This document shows positions 1-8,721 of a stretch of 16,079 bases of DNA, in pieces. The stretch spans positions 53,608-69,686 of the forward strand of contig JAHBMJ010005686.1 in the NCBI GenBank assembly GCA_018398765.1, read 5' to 3'. Position numbers and translations under genes: made by a program. Source of the DNA: Chromera velia. Its lineage: Eukaryota; Sar; Chromeraceae. The notes under the pieces are model-generated. The model did no database searches and was not told the origin of the DNA. It saw nothing but the letters and a program-made list of their open reading frames with translations. Numbering within the stretch: position 1 is the first letter of the stretch; each line of letters begins with the position of its first letter.

Positions 1-2
1 GT

Positions 3-34
3 GGATGGATGGATGGATGGATGGATGGATGGAT
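3..34. repeat. (GGAT)8 microsatellite
   Basis: Eight perfect copies of GGAT lie immediately before a CAG acceptor-like trinucleotide at 36-38. The TPR protein frame is open through the repeat and would give repeating Met-Asp-Gly-Trp, which is unlike the rest of the protein. I therefore read the tract as the 3' end of an upstream intron rather than as coding sequence. The alternative is a true coding repeat with in-frame ATGs at 13 and 25. Confidence 0.9.
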
Positions 35-38
35 GCAG

Positions 39-3000
39 GTTTGTACAGAACTCCCGGAATGCAGCAGGGGCGCTGGCCTGTTACGAGCAAGGCCTCCTGT
101 CTCTGGAGGACCGGGAAAGCGTCGCCGTGCTGCTCTCGAATGCTGCCGAGTGCAAGCTGAGACAGGAGCAATATGGAGAGGCTGCGCGACTCGCGATGGC
201 ATCAACGTGCCTTGACGTGTGCAACCTGAAGGGATGGGTTCGGTTGGTCAAGGCTCTGGCTGGGGCTGGAGACAGGACTGCGGCATGTGGGGCTGCTCAG
301 AGAGGTTTGCGCCTTCTGAAGGCTGCTACAGGGAGTCTGAAAGGCGGGCATGAGAAAGTGATGCAACTTGAGAGCTCCGTTTCGGAAGCGCTCGGGGGTG
401 GGGCACAATTGGGGGGAAGCAAGGGAGGTGAGGCATCACTGGAAGAGATCCTCTGGGCAGTTGAGGGGAAGTGTGGGAGTGATGCTGCTCTGTGGCAGAG
501 GCCATTGTCCTCCTGTCCAGAGGGGGAGACGGGGGGGGAGGGAGCGGGTTGGCGTGCCCTGAAAGAGAAGGGCGCGAGGGCGTTTGGGTCCGGTGAGTTC
601 AGACAGGCTGGGGAGGCATACCTCCAGGGTGTTGTGGTCTTGGGGGGGTGTCTGCAGAGGGCCTCTGTGCTTCTTAGCAACAAGGCAGCTGCTAGACTCA
701 GTCTGGGATGCTCTGAGGCTTCTAGTATGGTTGAGGGATTGGGAGAATCTGTTGCGAGTGGAGTGCTGGATCCTTTCAATACGAAGGCTTGGGTGCGTCA
801 GTTGCGTTTCCTTGAGAGACTCGGGCGTCGTGATCTGGCACAGGCACGGGTGGCTCGTCTGCTTGTGCTTCTGGGGGGAGAACAGAAACGGGTGGGCGGG
901 CGTGAGGGGGTGGGCGCTCTGGTTGCTGCGCTTGAGAGTGAGAGATCTCAGTTGAAGGAGAGGAGCAAGCACGAGGCAGAGGCACGGCCCCTTTCTGGCA
1001 AGAGGACAGAGGATCAATTGAGAGAGAGGATGGCGGAGTCGCCAAAGAACGCCGCTGATGCGGATAGAGGTCAGCATGAACGTAGACCCGTCAGACTGAA
1101 TCTTCAGTTTCGAAAGGCAATCAAACGTTTTACTCACGTGTTTTGCAGTGCCACCGCGTGCCACCGCAGACGTCCACAAATATCCCCCCAACCACACATC
1201 TGATGCCCTTTCGATCTCTACGAGCTTGTGTGTGCATACGTGTGACGTGTACTCCTGAGAGCAAGAGGCCTCTATTTCCTTTGTTTGTCGCGCTGTCCTC
1301 TTTCTCTCTGAGTTTGCCAGGCTTTGCTTAGGGTGATGAGCAAAGAATCCTCTTCACTAAGTGATATGATCCCAGGTTGACTTAGACGGAAAGGCGACAG
1401 CATGCAGGAGTTGCTTCGCTGCCTCGCAGTTGTGGAATTCAGGCAGGCACCTCAACATCTGAATGCATGCACTTTGCTTCGACTTTCTGCACCTCCCTCT
1501 CTTCCCCCCCTCCCCCCCTTTTGATCCCTGCAGACGAGAGCATCGACATCTACATCCAGCGCGTAGAGCATATGAAGGCGATGAACGAGATGATGCGCAA
1601 CATGCCCCCCAAGAAGGGAAAAGAGCAGCTGCCCGCATTCAAAGTGTGGACAGGCAAAGTGGCACTCCGCAAGTGCCCGGATATCCACACCGAGTTTCCT
1701 CGAATGCGCGGGTGGCCCTCCGGGCTTGACACCGAATTTGCCCGGAAGGTCCTCTACCGCAGCCATCTCGACTGCAGCCTCCACCCCTGGCACCGAGAGG
1801 GTATCATTCGATCGGGAGGACCGTTTTTGTCAGAGGGGGACATCTTCAAGAGGTGGCATGGTAACTGTGGTCTTGTAGCTATTCGAGACCGATTGAAAAA
1901 GCACGGCTCCTTCCCGCAGGCGGGAGAAGTGCTAGACATCCGCCACTTGGCAAGGGGGGGAGAGGGACCTGGATACGATTCCCGCATCCGTTCGAACTTC
2001 GCGAACAACCCGAATCGTCCCGAGTATCTGTTTCTCGGGACAACACACGTGGCGGTGGGATTCAACGACCTTGGGTCTCTGCTCAATGCACAGTTGTTCC
2101 AGAAGTCATCACAGAAAAGGGCAGAGCTCTGGGGTGAAAGGGGAGAGTCGTCACTGGCAGGAGGCAGCTCTGTTCCCCCCCTTCGATTTGTTGGACTGGA
2201 GAAGAGCGAGTTCTCTGTGGCAAAGAGCAGAGTGATTGTGGAAATGCTCCGATCAGACTGCCCACTGAGCCATGTGCTCCAGGTCAGGCGCGTGACTTAA
2301 ATTCAGCCGAATTTTGTGTCCCTCCTTAATTCTGCCCTCACACCTTTCGCTCGAAATTCCCTGATGAGGGGCCTTCGCGATCGAGAAATTTGACCTGGTG
2401 ATGATGAGAAAAGTGGATGTGAAGCTTGGGTTCTTTTTTCTTTCATTCATTCAAGCATTCCCTCTGACATCCTCAATCTCCCGCTCCATCGTCTTTTCTC
2501 CGAGCTCCCTCTTTAGGTCTCTCGTGCACGATTTTGTGTGCTGCATGCATGGTACGTCGCCTGCAATACTTGTTCCTTATCTTTATTAAATTCATTGATA
2601 ATCGTCTTTGCAGGTGTGGTATAGCTCTTCATGGAGTCGGGTGGCACTCGAGAGCTTCCGACAAGGTTGCCGTTCTGTGCTTGCAGAGATGCAGAAAGAG
2701 AGCTCGGGGGATGGGGGTAGAGCCGCGACTCTGTCTCTTCGTCCGTCAGGGAAGTGCCAGGACCACCCCGTGGTTAGTGCTTACCTGAAGCACTGGGTGG
2801 CGGTGGATCCTCCCACTGTGGAGACCGCAAGGCAGTTGTGGTTTGCCAACACAGAGAGGCAGAACCAGAAGGCCTTTGGGGATGTGTGCAGTCTGGTGAG
2901 ACAGCAGGACCGTCTTGCGGTTTTGCAGTATCTCCTGACTGGCGAGGTCGAGGGAAAGATTGAATCCACCCCTCAGTCTGCTGAAACCCTCACAGTGGGC

Positions 3001-3876
3001 AGTCCTTGTATGTGGACAGTTCCTGAGGGTTCGCCTCCCCTGGAAGAAGACGTGATCTTCAATGCCCTCACCACCCAGATGCTTCTCGAGGAGCACAACG
3101 CAGCACCAGAGAAAGACCTCGTGCATCTCTTCACTGACAGAGTGACCAGAGATCTGAAACGAATCAGATCGATGCTCCAGCAGGGAAGTCTCTGCGTTGA
3201 CCTCTTCTGTTGTGAAGTTCAGCCTCTAGGTCGCAGCCGCAAAGGAGATGCGCTTGCTGAGGCAATTGCAGAACTGCACCCGTACACGGTCTCCTGGTCC
3301 AACGTGATTGATTACCTCGAGCTCCCGCAGTTTCACTCCCTTGCCAGACACATATCGCAGCACGGAGACGCCATGCAATATGCGTACAGCATGAACTGGA
3401 CCGCAGAGACTTTCGGGACCTTTGTGGGCGATATGATGCCGGGTCTTCCCTCAGTGTTTCCCGAGGGGATGCTGAAGGGAAAGCAGGACCCTGCCGCAAA
3501 AGAAAAGATGGTGGGAGTGGACAACCTGTTTGACATGGCGACAGGGAGTCAAAGTGAAGAGATGGCGAGAGTGGCAGGGACGGACAAGCTCTTTGCCGTT
3601 CCGTTCTTTTGTCACCCTTTCAACCTGACCTCGTACGTTCTCTGCCTGGGTCTGAAGGGAGCCTGGGTTGATTTCTTCTTTTCGAAAGGGGAGATTGACC
3701 AGATGCCTGCAGAGGCGAAAGGACGGTTGAAGCTGACGGACAGGAATCGGGGTCTGACCAGGGCACACCACAGCATGGGGCTTCTGTGTCCCCTGCACAG
3801 GACGAGCACTGCCCTCTACATCACCTGGACGTATGATCCCAATCTCAAACCCATGGGATTGTCGCAAAGTGCATAG
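39..3876 (+). CDS. TPR-repeat protein with a large conserved C-terminal region, 5'-partial, three exons visible
   Basis: Proposed exons are 39-1069, 1534-2282 and 2614-3876 (stop TAG 3874-3876). The introns are GT-AG: GTCAGC...CCCTGCAG (phase 1, the split codon gives Asp) and GTCAGG...CTTTGCAG (phase 0). Both junctions keep one frame, giving about 1010 residues. The first exon carries two TPR-like blocks, around ALACYEQGL...LLSNAAECKL and LKEKGARAF...LLSNKAAARL. The helix that should precede the first block is missing, so the real start lies upstream of the window. A charged linker (QLKERSKHEAEA) leads to exons 2-3, which hold a long globular region with blocks such as HVAVGFNDLGSLL, VLQVWYSSSWSR, SWSNVIDYLELPQFHSLA and YSMNW. 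These recall MYND/DUF4470-type TPR proteins of algae and fungi; that is recollection, not a search. No MYND zinc finger (Cys/His cluster) is visible; it could lie upstream. TPRs usually bind protein partners; no enzymatic residues were recognised. Confidence 0.85.
1070..1533 (+). other. Intron of the TPR gene
   Basis: The donor is AG|GTCAGC at 1070 and the acceptor is CCCTGCAG ending at 1533, preceded by a long C/T-rich tract (about 1495-1530). Phase 1 on both sides agrees. The exon-1 frame stays open until 1203, past the donor, but the residues beyond 1069 lose the character of the protein. Confidence 0.8.
2283..2613 (+). other. Intron of the TPR gene
   Basis: The donor is CCAG|GTCAGG and the acceptor is CTTTGCAG|GTG. 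Phase 0 joins SHVLQ to VWYSSSW, which reads as one uninterrupted conserved block. The 331-bp intron is T-rich toward its 3' half. Confidence 0.85.
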
Positions 3877-4154
3877 AATTAGACTCGGAGGCGGGGGATA
3901 GAGGGGGTCAGTTCTTTGGAGAACAGATTAGGGTGAAATTGTCAATGAGCGGGGACAACAAAAGGGCAGAAAGACAATCAAGTAAAGACTGTAAAGTGTG
4001 TATAAGGGATACACTATAAATAGTGTCACTGATTTTTTTCTAGATTTTTTTTTTGTTGTTTTATGGATATGACCTAGTGGATGACTTCCCAGCTATCTCT
4101 TAGGCTATGCCATTCGCATTTTTTCAAGTTGTGAATTAAATGAATTGAATTGAG

Positions 4155-4207
4155 GCAGTTGGAGCCAGTGAGCACACCACTTGGGCTCTGGCGCGCCGGC
4201 CAACTGC
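4155..4207. repeat. Foldable inverted-repeat element, about 53 nt
   Basis: An outer arm GCAGTTG (4155-4161) pairs perfectly with CAACTGC (4201-4207). Inside it, GAGCCAGTG (4162-4170) pairs with CACT (4178-4181) and GGCTC (4184-4188) with a 2-nt bulge and a 7-nt loop. The remaining 12 nt are GC-rich and contain GGCGCGCC. It contrasts with the AT-rich sequence around it. It might be a structured RNA element in the 3' region of the upstream gene, a small non-coding RNA, or a short inverted-repeat element. It does not match a tRNA: no T-loop GTTCRA is present. Confidence 0.4.
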
Positions 4208-4226
4208 GGGGTATCATTAATAATAA

Positions 4227-4607
4227 GAATTTATACTAAGAAAACCCAATGAAGTGCAAGTTAACTTGCATGATAGAAGTGAGAAGCAGGCAGCAGAAAG
4301 TTTGCACAAGGCCCATGAGCAGCGCCCACAGGGGGACCCCTGTTTGAAGTCCATCTTGAAGGCCATCCTCGACGTCTTCGGGCGGGAAAAACAACTAGAC
4401 AACCAGTGGTGGGAGATACAGAAACATCATAATCATGATCATGGGAGCGGCCCGGGCCAGCTGATGCATGATGGCATCTATTCTCCACTCTTCGAAAGAT
4501 GCAGCTTCCTTCTGACTGCTTATCTGATTTTTCTTTTAGTTTATTGCGTCTTCAGAGGGCTGATAAGCTGGCGTCTCGACCTAAAAAGACTCGAAGTGGC
4601 TAGCTGA
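4227..4607 (+). CDS. Possible orphan terminal exon with a C-terminal membrane segment
   Basis: An open frame of about 126 codons (stop TGA 4605-4607) is richer in GC and more protein-like than its flanks. No in-frame ATG occurs in its first half, so it would have to be a terminal exon or a decayed piece. The middle is charged and His-rich (KHHNHDHG), and the C-terminus has a single hydrophobic helix (around FLLTAYLIFLLVYCVF) followed by basic residues, as in tail-anchored proteins. Upstream exons would have to fit within 3877-4226, where none is evident. It could also be an alternative 3' exon of the TPR gene or a pseudogene fragment. Function is not recognised. Confidence 0.25.
   Translation, partial: EFILRKPNEVQVNLHDRSEKQAAESLHKAHEQRPQGDPCLKSILKAILDVFGREKQLDNQWWEIQKHHNHDHGSGPGQLMHDGIYSPLFERCSFLLTAYLIFLLVYCVFRGLISWRLDLKRLEVAS
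4255..4270. repeat. Perfect 16-bp palindrome
   Basis: TGCAAGTTAACTTGCA is its own reverse complement. It lies at the 5' edge of the possible orphan exon. It could be a binding site for a dimeric protein, but no neighbouring promoter was identified. Confidence 0.6.
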
Positions 4608-4729
4608 ATTCAAATACGCCTGATACTGTTGTTTATCAGCAGACAACTGAAGGTTACTGTCAAAGAAAGAGAAAAGTTTGGTAAATGCACTACTAGAAAA
4701 TCTGTTCTACGTAATCCTACAGTGAGTCT

Positions 4730-4899
4730 ATCGATCGATCAGTCAGTTCAGTGACGTAGAGAGATAGTCTGTCAGTCTAGCTGGCCTTTTCGTGTCGTTC
4801 AATTAAGTAAGTCTCCACTCTTATTTTCTTTTTCAATGCATATATATGCTTTTGGTAAGTTACTGGTACTAATTTCTGAATTTAATATCGATCGATCGA
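4730..4899. repeat. ATCG-type short tandem repeats
   Basis: Two short perfect runs of the ATCG unit lie at 4730-4740 and 4887-4899. Similar runs recur at 5571-5576, around 5861-5869 and at 8275-8284, always in non-coding DNA. They look like a background feature of this genome's spacers. Confidence 0.5.
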
Positions 4900-6167
4900 C
4901 TTTGCATGCATGAATTTGCTCGATACATGCAGCTATATAGGCTCACTAAATGCGTGCTGCCCATTATTTCCTGAGATACTGGCATCCTTCTTGCGTAGCG
5001 TTATGCAGGATCCTGGATTTTTGGCCGCTCACACAGCTCTCTCGATTACTCTCGATTTACTTTTTTCCAGAAAAGAGACTGTGCCAAGTTCTTTCTGGTG
5101 AAGGATGACAACACTTCTTCTGTAATAATGATTCAGCAACGTTGGAATGTAAACCTTTTTTTGAGAACCCTTTTGTCTCACATTATGTAGAATTGTGAGG
5201 GAGAAAAAAAATCGGAGGCGGCAGGCTGCGAAACGGCAGGACCTTAATTCTCGGTGTTACACCAATGAATGGGACTTGGTTTGTCTGTCTGATTCGCTTC
5301 TTGAAAGAGAACTTGTATGTATGGTACAATTTAGTATGGTATAAACCATAGACACTGGTAGTATTATCCTAAGTATTATTAGATACTCTATAGTTATTCA
5401 TTCAAATTCATAAATTATCCAGACTCTAGAGTATTATCATTTTTTTAGTGGTTCCGGAGAGGTGGAAAATGTAAGTTAATGTTATGGGCCATCCAAAAAC
5501 TTCTTTCAGACAGATCGACACGCGCCAGACAGCCTAGCAAACAGTAATGAAGAATGAAAAACCGGCCGGTCGATCGAAATAAAGAGGCTAGTAAAGAGGA
5601 ACAGGCAGGGGGTGCCAGAGTCACAGGGGCACTTAATGTAATTATTATGCACGATGAAACTTTCAATTGATGCGTGTGGGTCTGTACGGTCGTCCGTCCC
5701 TCCGACTCCCTCGGCTTCCAACTTTCGGCCAGCTCGATCAGTCTACGCCCCCCCGCCTTCACAACTTGAATCACAAGACCGCGAACACGCTGCAGAGACA
5801 GAAGAGACCTTTTTGGTCCCCATCGCAGTCAACGAACGGACGGTCAGCCTACAAATACACCGATCGATCAGCTGGCAATTTTGTCTCTCTTGATACCTCT
5901 CCACTGGTGCGAGCTCAGACAACCAGACGGAACGGGGGGAGTTCAATTCACAGCGTACGGCAGTCCCTCATTGACGTCTCTCTCTTTTGATGTGATGAAC
6001 ATTCAGACTGAAAAAAAAGATCAGCTCCTGCCCATGATTTCTGTCAAGTAAAAACAATTAACTTAATTCACAGCAAGAGACAAACATTTGAATACCCTCA
6101 GCAACGGGATCCTCGCAGAGACTCATGAAGACACCATCGTCTCCCCTCGTTCAACTAAACTAAGGAG

Positions 6168-7809
6168 CTATGACCAGTCTCCTGTCGCGTCGATCTCTCT
6201 CCGTTGTTCGCTGCGCCCACGTCCCTCCCGTCTCCTTTTTCGACGGATGAGTTCCTTGTCCCACTGATCCATCAATTCCTTCTCCCCAACTATCCAGGGT
6301 TCAATACCTCCGTCCTCTTCGTCCTCCATGTCCATCCGCTGTTGCCTCTGAATGGATGCCTGCCTCCGCTTGCCGCGCTTCAAGGGTGACTGGCCAGGCC
6401 ACATAGAGTCCGAGGAGGAATCTCCGAAGAACACCTTTTTCATCAGGCCTGCACACAGGAAGAGGTACGAGAAATCGACAGAATGACTTGTCTACACGTT
6501 CGCAGTGACTCCTTGGGACGTCCACTCATCGCAATCGGCAGGGGCGAGAGAAGAAGGGGGGAAGTGGGAGAATAAATAGAGAAGTACCGCCTTCCCGTGT
6601 CTTCCCTCCCTCTCAAGCTTCCCTTCCAACTGCAGAACAGAGTAAACAAAATGCAAAAATGGAGCAGCAGCGGCGGCAGCAACAAAAACAAAAAGAAAAG
6701 GAACATGACCAAAAGCAATCAATGATCCACCCACCTGCAATAATAGAGGCCCCCCCCAGCACTGCCAGCAGAGACACAGCCGCCGTGCTGACGGAGAACA
6801 CGAGAGAGAGCAAGATGCTCCCGAACAGAAAAGCCCCTCCAAGAAAGAGGGTACCGAACACGTTCAGGAAACTCAGAGCGATCATGCCCCAGGCAACAGA
6901 CATCACTCCAAAGGGAATCAACAGAAGAGGAACAGAAAGCTGCACAAACACACCAACCAAAAGAGATAACAAAAAAAATACTGATGAAGCCGTCATTCAT
7001 TCATTCCAGTCAGACTCAATTCAGAGGGAACCCTATGAGAAACAGGAACAAGGGAAGACACAGGGTCGACCGACTCCCCCGAAAAAGGAAGTACCTACGG
7101 AACTCGACCACAGTACAGATGGTTGCAAGTTTGACCCCCCCAAATCAGGCACTCATCAAAGTGAAACATGGATCCCCCGACTGAGATACTTTACTCACTC
7201 TATCGCTCAATTAGCAACTCGTTCACTCGTTGACTGAGTGGCTCCCAGAAGGCTCTCTGAGTCTGTCTCGATTGCTTACTTATTGACATACTTCCCGTGT
7301 AGGCAACTGACCATAAGATCGAAAAGGGCCGAGAAGGGGGCAAAGAAAAGGTCCACGGGGCCTAGTTGGCTTTCGTAAGTCGTCACTGATCGCTCCACAA
7401 GATCAAATTCCCGGAATGCAGGAGGCTCCATGCGGCTGATTGTCCTCGGCACTTCTCTGAAGAAGGGATCTTCCTGGATTCCGAAGGCACTCATCCTCTC
7501 TGCCTCCTGAAAGATTCTATCTGTTTCCTCTTCCAGCTGATTGAACAAGTCGTCCATCCGACCATACTGCCCTAGCCTACTCTCACCTCCCACCCTTTGC
7601 CTTCCCTCCTCAAAGCCCGAAGCGTCGGCTCGTCCCTGAGGACGCGGGGGAAGTTTCCGTTGTCGAGAGCGACTTTGGGAGAAAGAGAGAGACGGCAGAC
7701 GATGAAGGAACAAAGAGGGGCGCAAAGAAGGCTCCGTGTGCCCCTCGACTGTCATGGCACCCCCTCCAAGAAAGGGGGCCCCCAGGAGAAGCAGGCAGGC
7801 GTTTCTCAT
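6168..7809 (-). CDS. Secretory-pathway membrane protein with signal peptide, leader-like region and three clustered membrane segments
   Basis: Exons read on the minus strand are 7809-7312, 6939-6735 and 6448-6168 (stop TAG 6170-6168), 327 residues in total. The introns are GTCAGT...TTTGTGCAG (phase 0) and GTGGGT...GTGTGCAG (phase 1, the split codon gives Gly); all phases agree. The ATG at 7809 begins a typical signal peptide (RNACLLLLGAPFLGGGA). Residues about 25-80 are basic and rich in Ser, Arg and Pro, resembling the transit part of a bipartite leader for a complex plastid. An acidic amphipathic region follows (around FNQLEEETDRIFQEAER). Residues about 167-236 form roughly three hydrophobic helices with Gly/Ala-rich faces. 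The C-terminal tail (about 90 residues) is highly charged, with a Lys/Arg cluster (IRRKRRREGRGR). I do not recognise the family. The exon 1/2 junction is the less certain one, because donors at 7291 and 7279 also exist in phase 2. Confidence 0.7.
6449..6734 (-). other. Intron of the membrane-protein gene
   Basis: On the minus strand the donor is TTGCAG|GTGGGT and the acceptor is CTGTGTGCAG. Phase 1 on each side joins the last hydrophobic helix to a basic stretch starting Gly-Leu-Met-Lys-Lys. Confidence 0.75.
6940..7311 (-). other. Intron of the membrane-protein gene
   Basis: On the minus strand the donor is ATG|GTCAGT (7311) and the acceptor is TTTGTGCAG ending at 6940, after a strong T-rich tract. 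Phase 0 fits both sides. The hydrophobic frame continues open upstream of the acceptor, so an earlier acceptor near 6981 cannot be excluded, but it would be in phase 1. Confidence 0.6.
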
Positions 7810-8721
7810 CCCAGCTCACAGTTTGACACTCGAAGAGGATGGATCCGAATCGAGAGACAGAAAACCTGGAGACGGTTTGTTATGCTGTATTCTTTTCTGC
7901 TAGAGCAAACGTCACAATGCGGTGAAGCCAATCAATGGTAAGGCACCTCTTCGATGGGAATAAGCACTCGCTCCTAAGTGACGTTACAGCCTCAGTCAAC
8001 GACGCTCAAGTTCACCAAGGGCATCGAACGTTCGACCAAACCATGATGGTGCATGCGCGACGACATGACAAAATTTGCATGACGCGTCGCGGCCGGCCCG
8101 AATCATGGCCGAATGGACCCGGACCGCGGCCGCTGGTGCGCGCGAATGTGCCATGCACATGCACGCATGCAAAAATTCCTGAGATTATATTTTTTAAAAA
8201 ATTGCATGCATGCATATATATATATATATATATTTAATTTATATAATTTTTGTCGAACGTCGAAATTATAACAGTCGATCGATCCCATGCAAGAATCAAC
8301 TCGTTTTGCTCGATCCTTAATTTGATAAGAGCAAATTAAGGGTCAGGTAAGCTGGTCCCCTTCCAGCTTATGTGAAGTGCTTGTTTGGATCCTGTGCGGG
8401 GAAGGAGTCGCGTGGGTCTTGAGAGCTGTCCGTGTGCATTCGTAATGCATGGTCATGAGGTGACCACATCGCGCATGCATGTGTGTGGGCGCGTATTTCA
8501 TGCAGATGGATGCAGAGACCATCAGAGACCTTGACTTGTGCACAGCACGGTACGGTGACAGCTGGCGGGAAGGTCTCTGTGGTTGAGGCATTGCCCCAGC
8601 TGAGTGGTCTGAGCCACTGGGCATGTGATCGGTGTCCTCCACAGCTCTGAAGACTTCAAAAAACTCATATGAGTCATTTCCTCTGTTAGGTCCTTTCGCT
8701 GAGGAGATACACAGGATCCAA
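7810..8721. other. Divergent intergenic region, shared promoter candidate
   Basis: These 912 bp separate the start codons of the minus-strand membrane-protein gene and the plus-strand F-box gene, so both promoters should lie here. The left third is GC-rich and includes a NotI-type GCGGCCGC around 8126. The middle (8180-8280) is strongly AT-rich with an (AT)10 run. GCATGC motifs recur between 8159 and 8213. I see no convincing open frame and no unambiguous TATA or initiator element. Confidence 0.5.
8214..8270. repeat. (AT)10 tract followed by an 8-bp inverted repeat
   Basis: A perfect (AT)10 run occupies 8214-8233. Just after it, TATAATTT (8242-8249) is the reverse complement of AAATTATA (8263-8270), with a 13-nt loop that itself contains TCGAACGTCGA. 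It sits in the divergent promoter region and may be an easily unwound or nucleosome-poor spot. Confidence 0.6.

Larger units (their letters stand above)
3877..6167. other. Intergenic spacer, 2.3 kb
   Basis: This lies between the 3' end of the TPR gene and the 3' end of the minus-strand membrane-protein gene, so both genes end into it. It holds T-rich runs just after 3876 (4030-4060) that could belong to a 3' UTR, a foldable element at 4155-4207, a 16-bp palindrome at 4255-4270, one possible orphan exon at 4227-4607, and ATCG-type repeats at 4730-4740 and 4887-4899. From about 4610 to 6167 I see no convincing gene. The short open frames there have low-complexity, non-protein-like composition and no matching partner exons. 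Confidence 0.7.

Noticed and set aside
436-1197. 253-codon minus-strand frame opposite the TPR exon
   Set aside because: It is the antisense shadow of a GC-rich coding exon. The plus-strand frame carries the TPR pattern and joins in phase to two further exons.
4155-4207. tRNA gene at the foldable element
   Set aside because: The arms do not form a cloverleaf with a seven-base anticodon loop, and there is no T-loop GTTCRA box.
4910-5101. 63-codon plus-strand frame with a hydrophobic stretch
   Set aside because: Short, embedded in AT- and repeat-rich DNA, with no supporting start context and no neighbouring exon.
5445-5990. Overlapping open frames on both strands in the middle of the large spacer
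   Set aside because: The translations are compositionally poor, share no domain-like pattern, have no compatible splice partners and overlap each other on opposite strands. I treat them as chance frames.
8159-8284. GCATGC and ATCG motifs as a CRISPR-like or regulatory array
   Set aside because: Unit spacing is irregular, no unique spacers separate them, and the same tetranucleotides occur in other spacers of this window.
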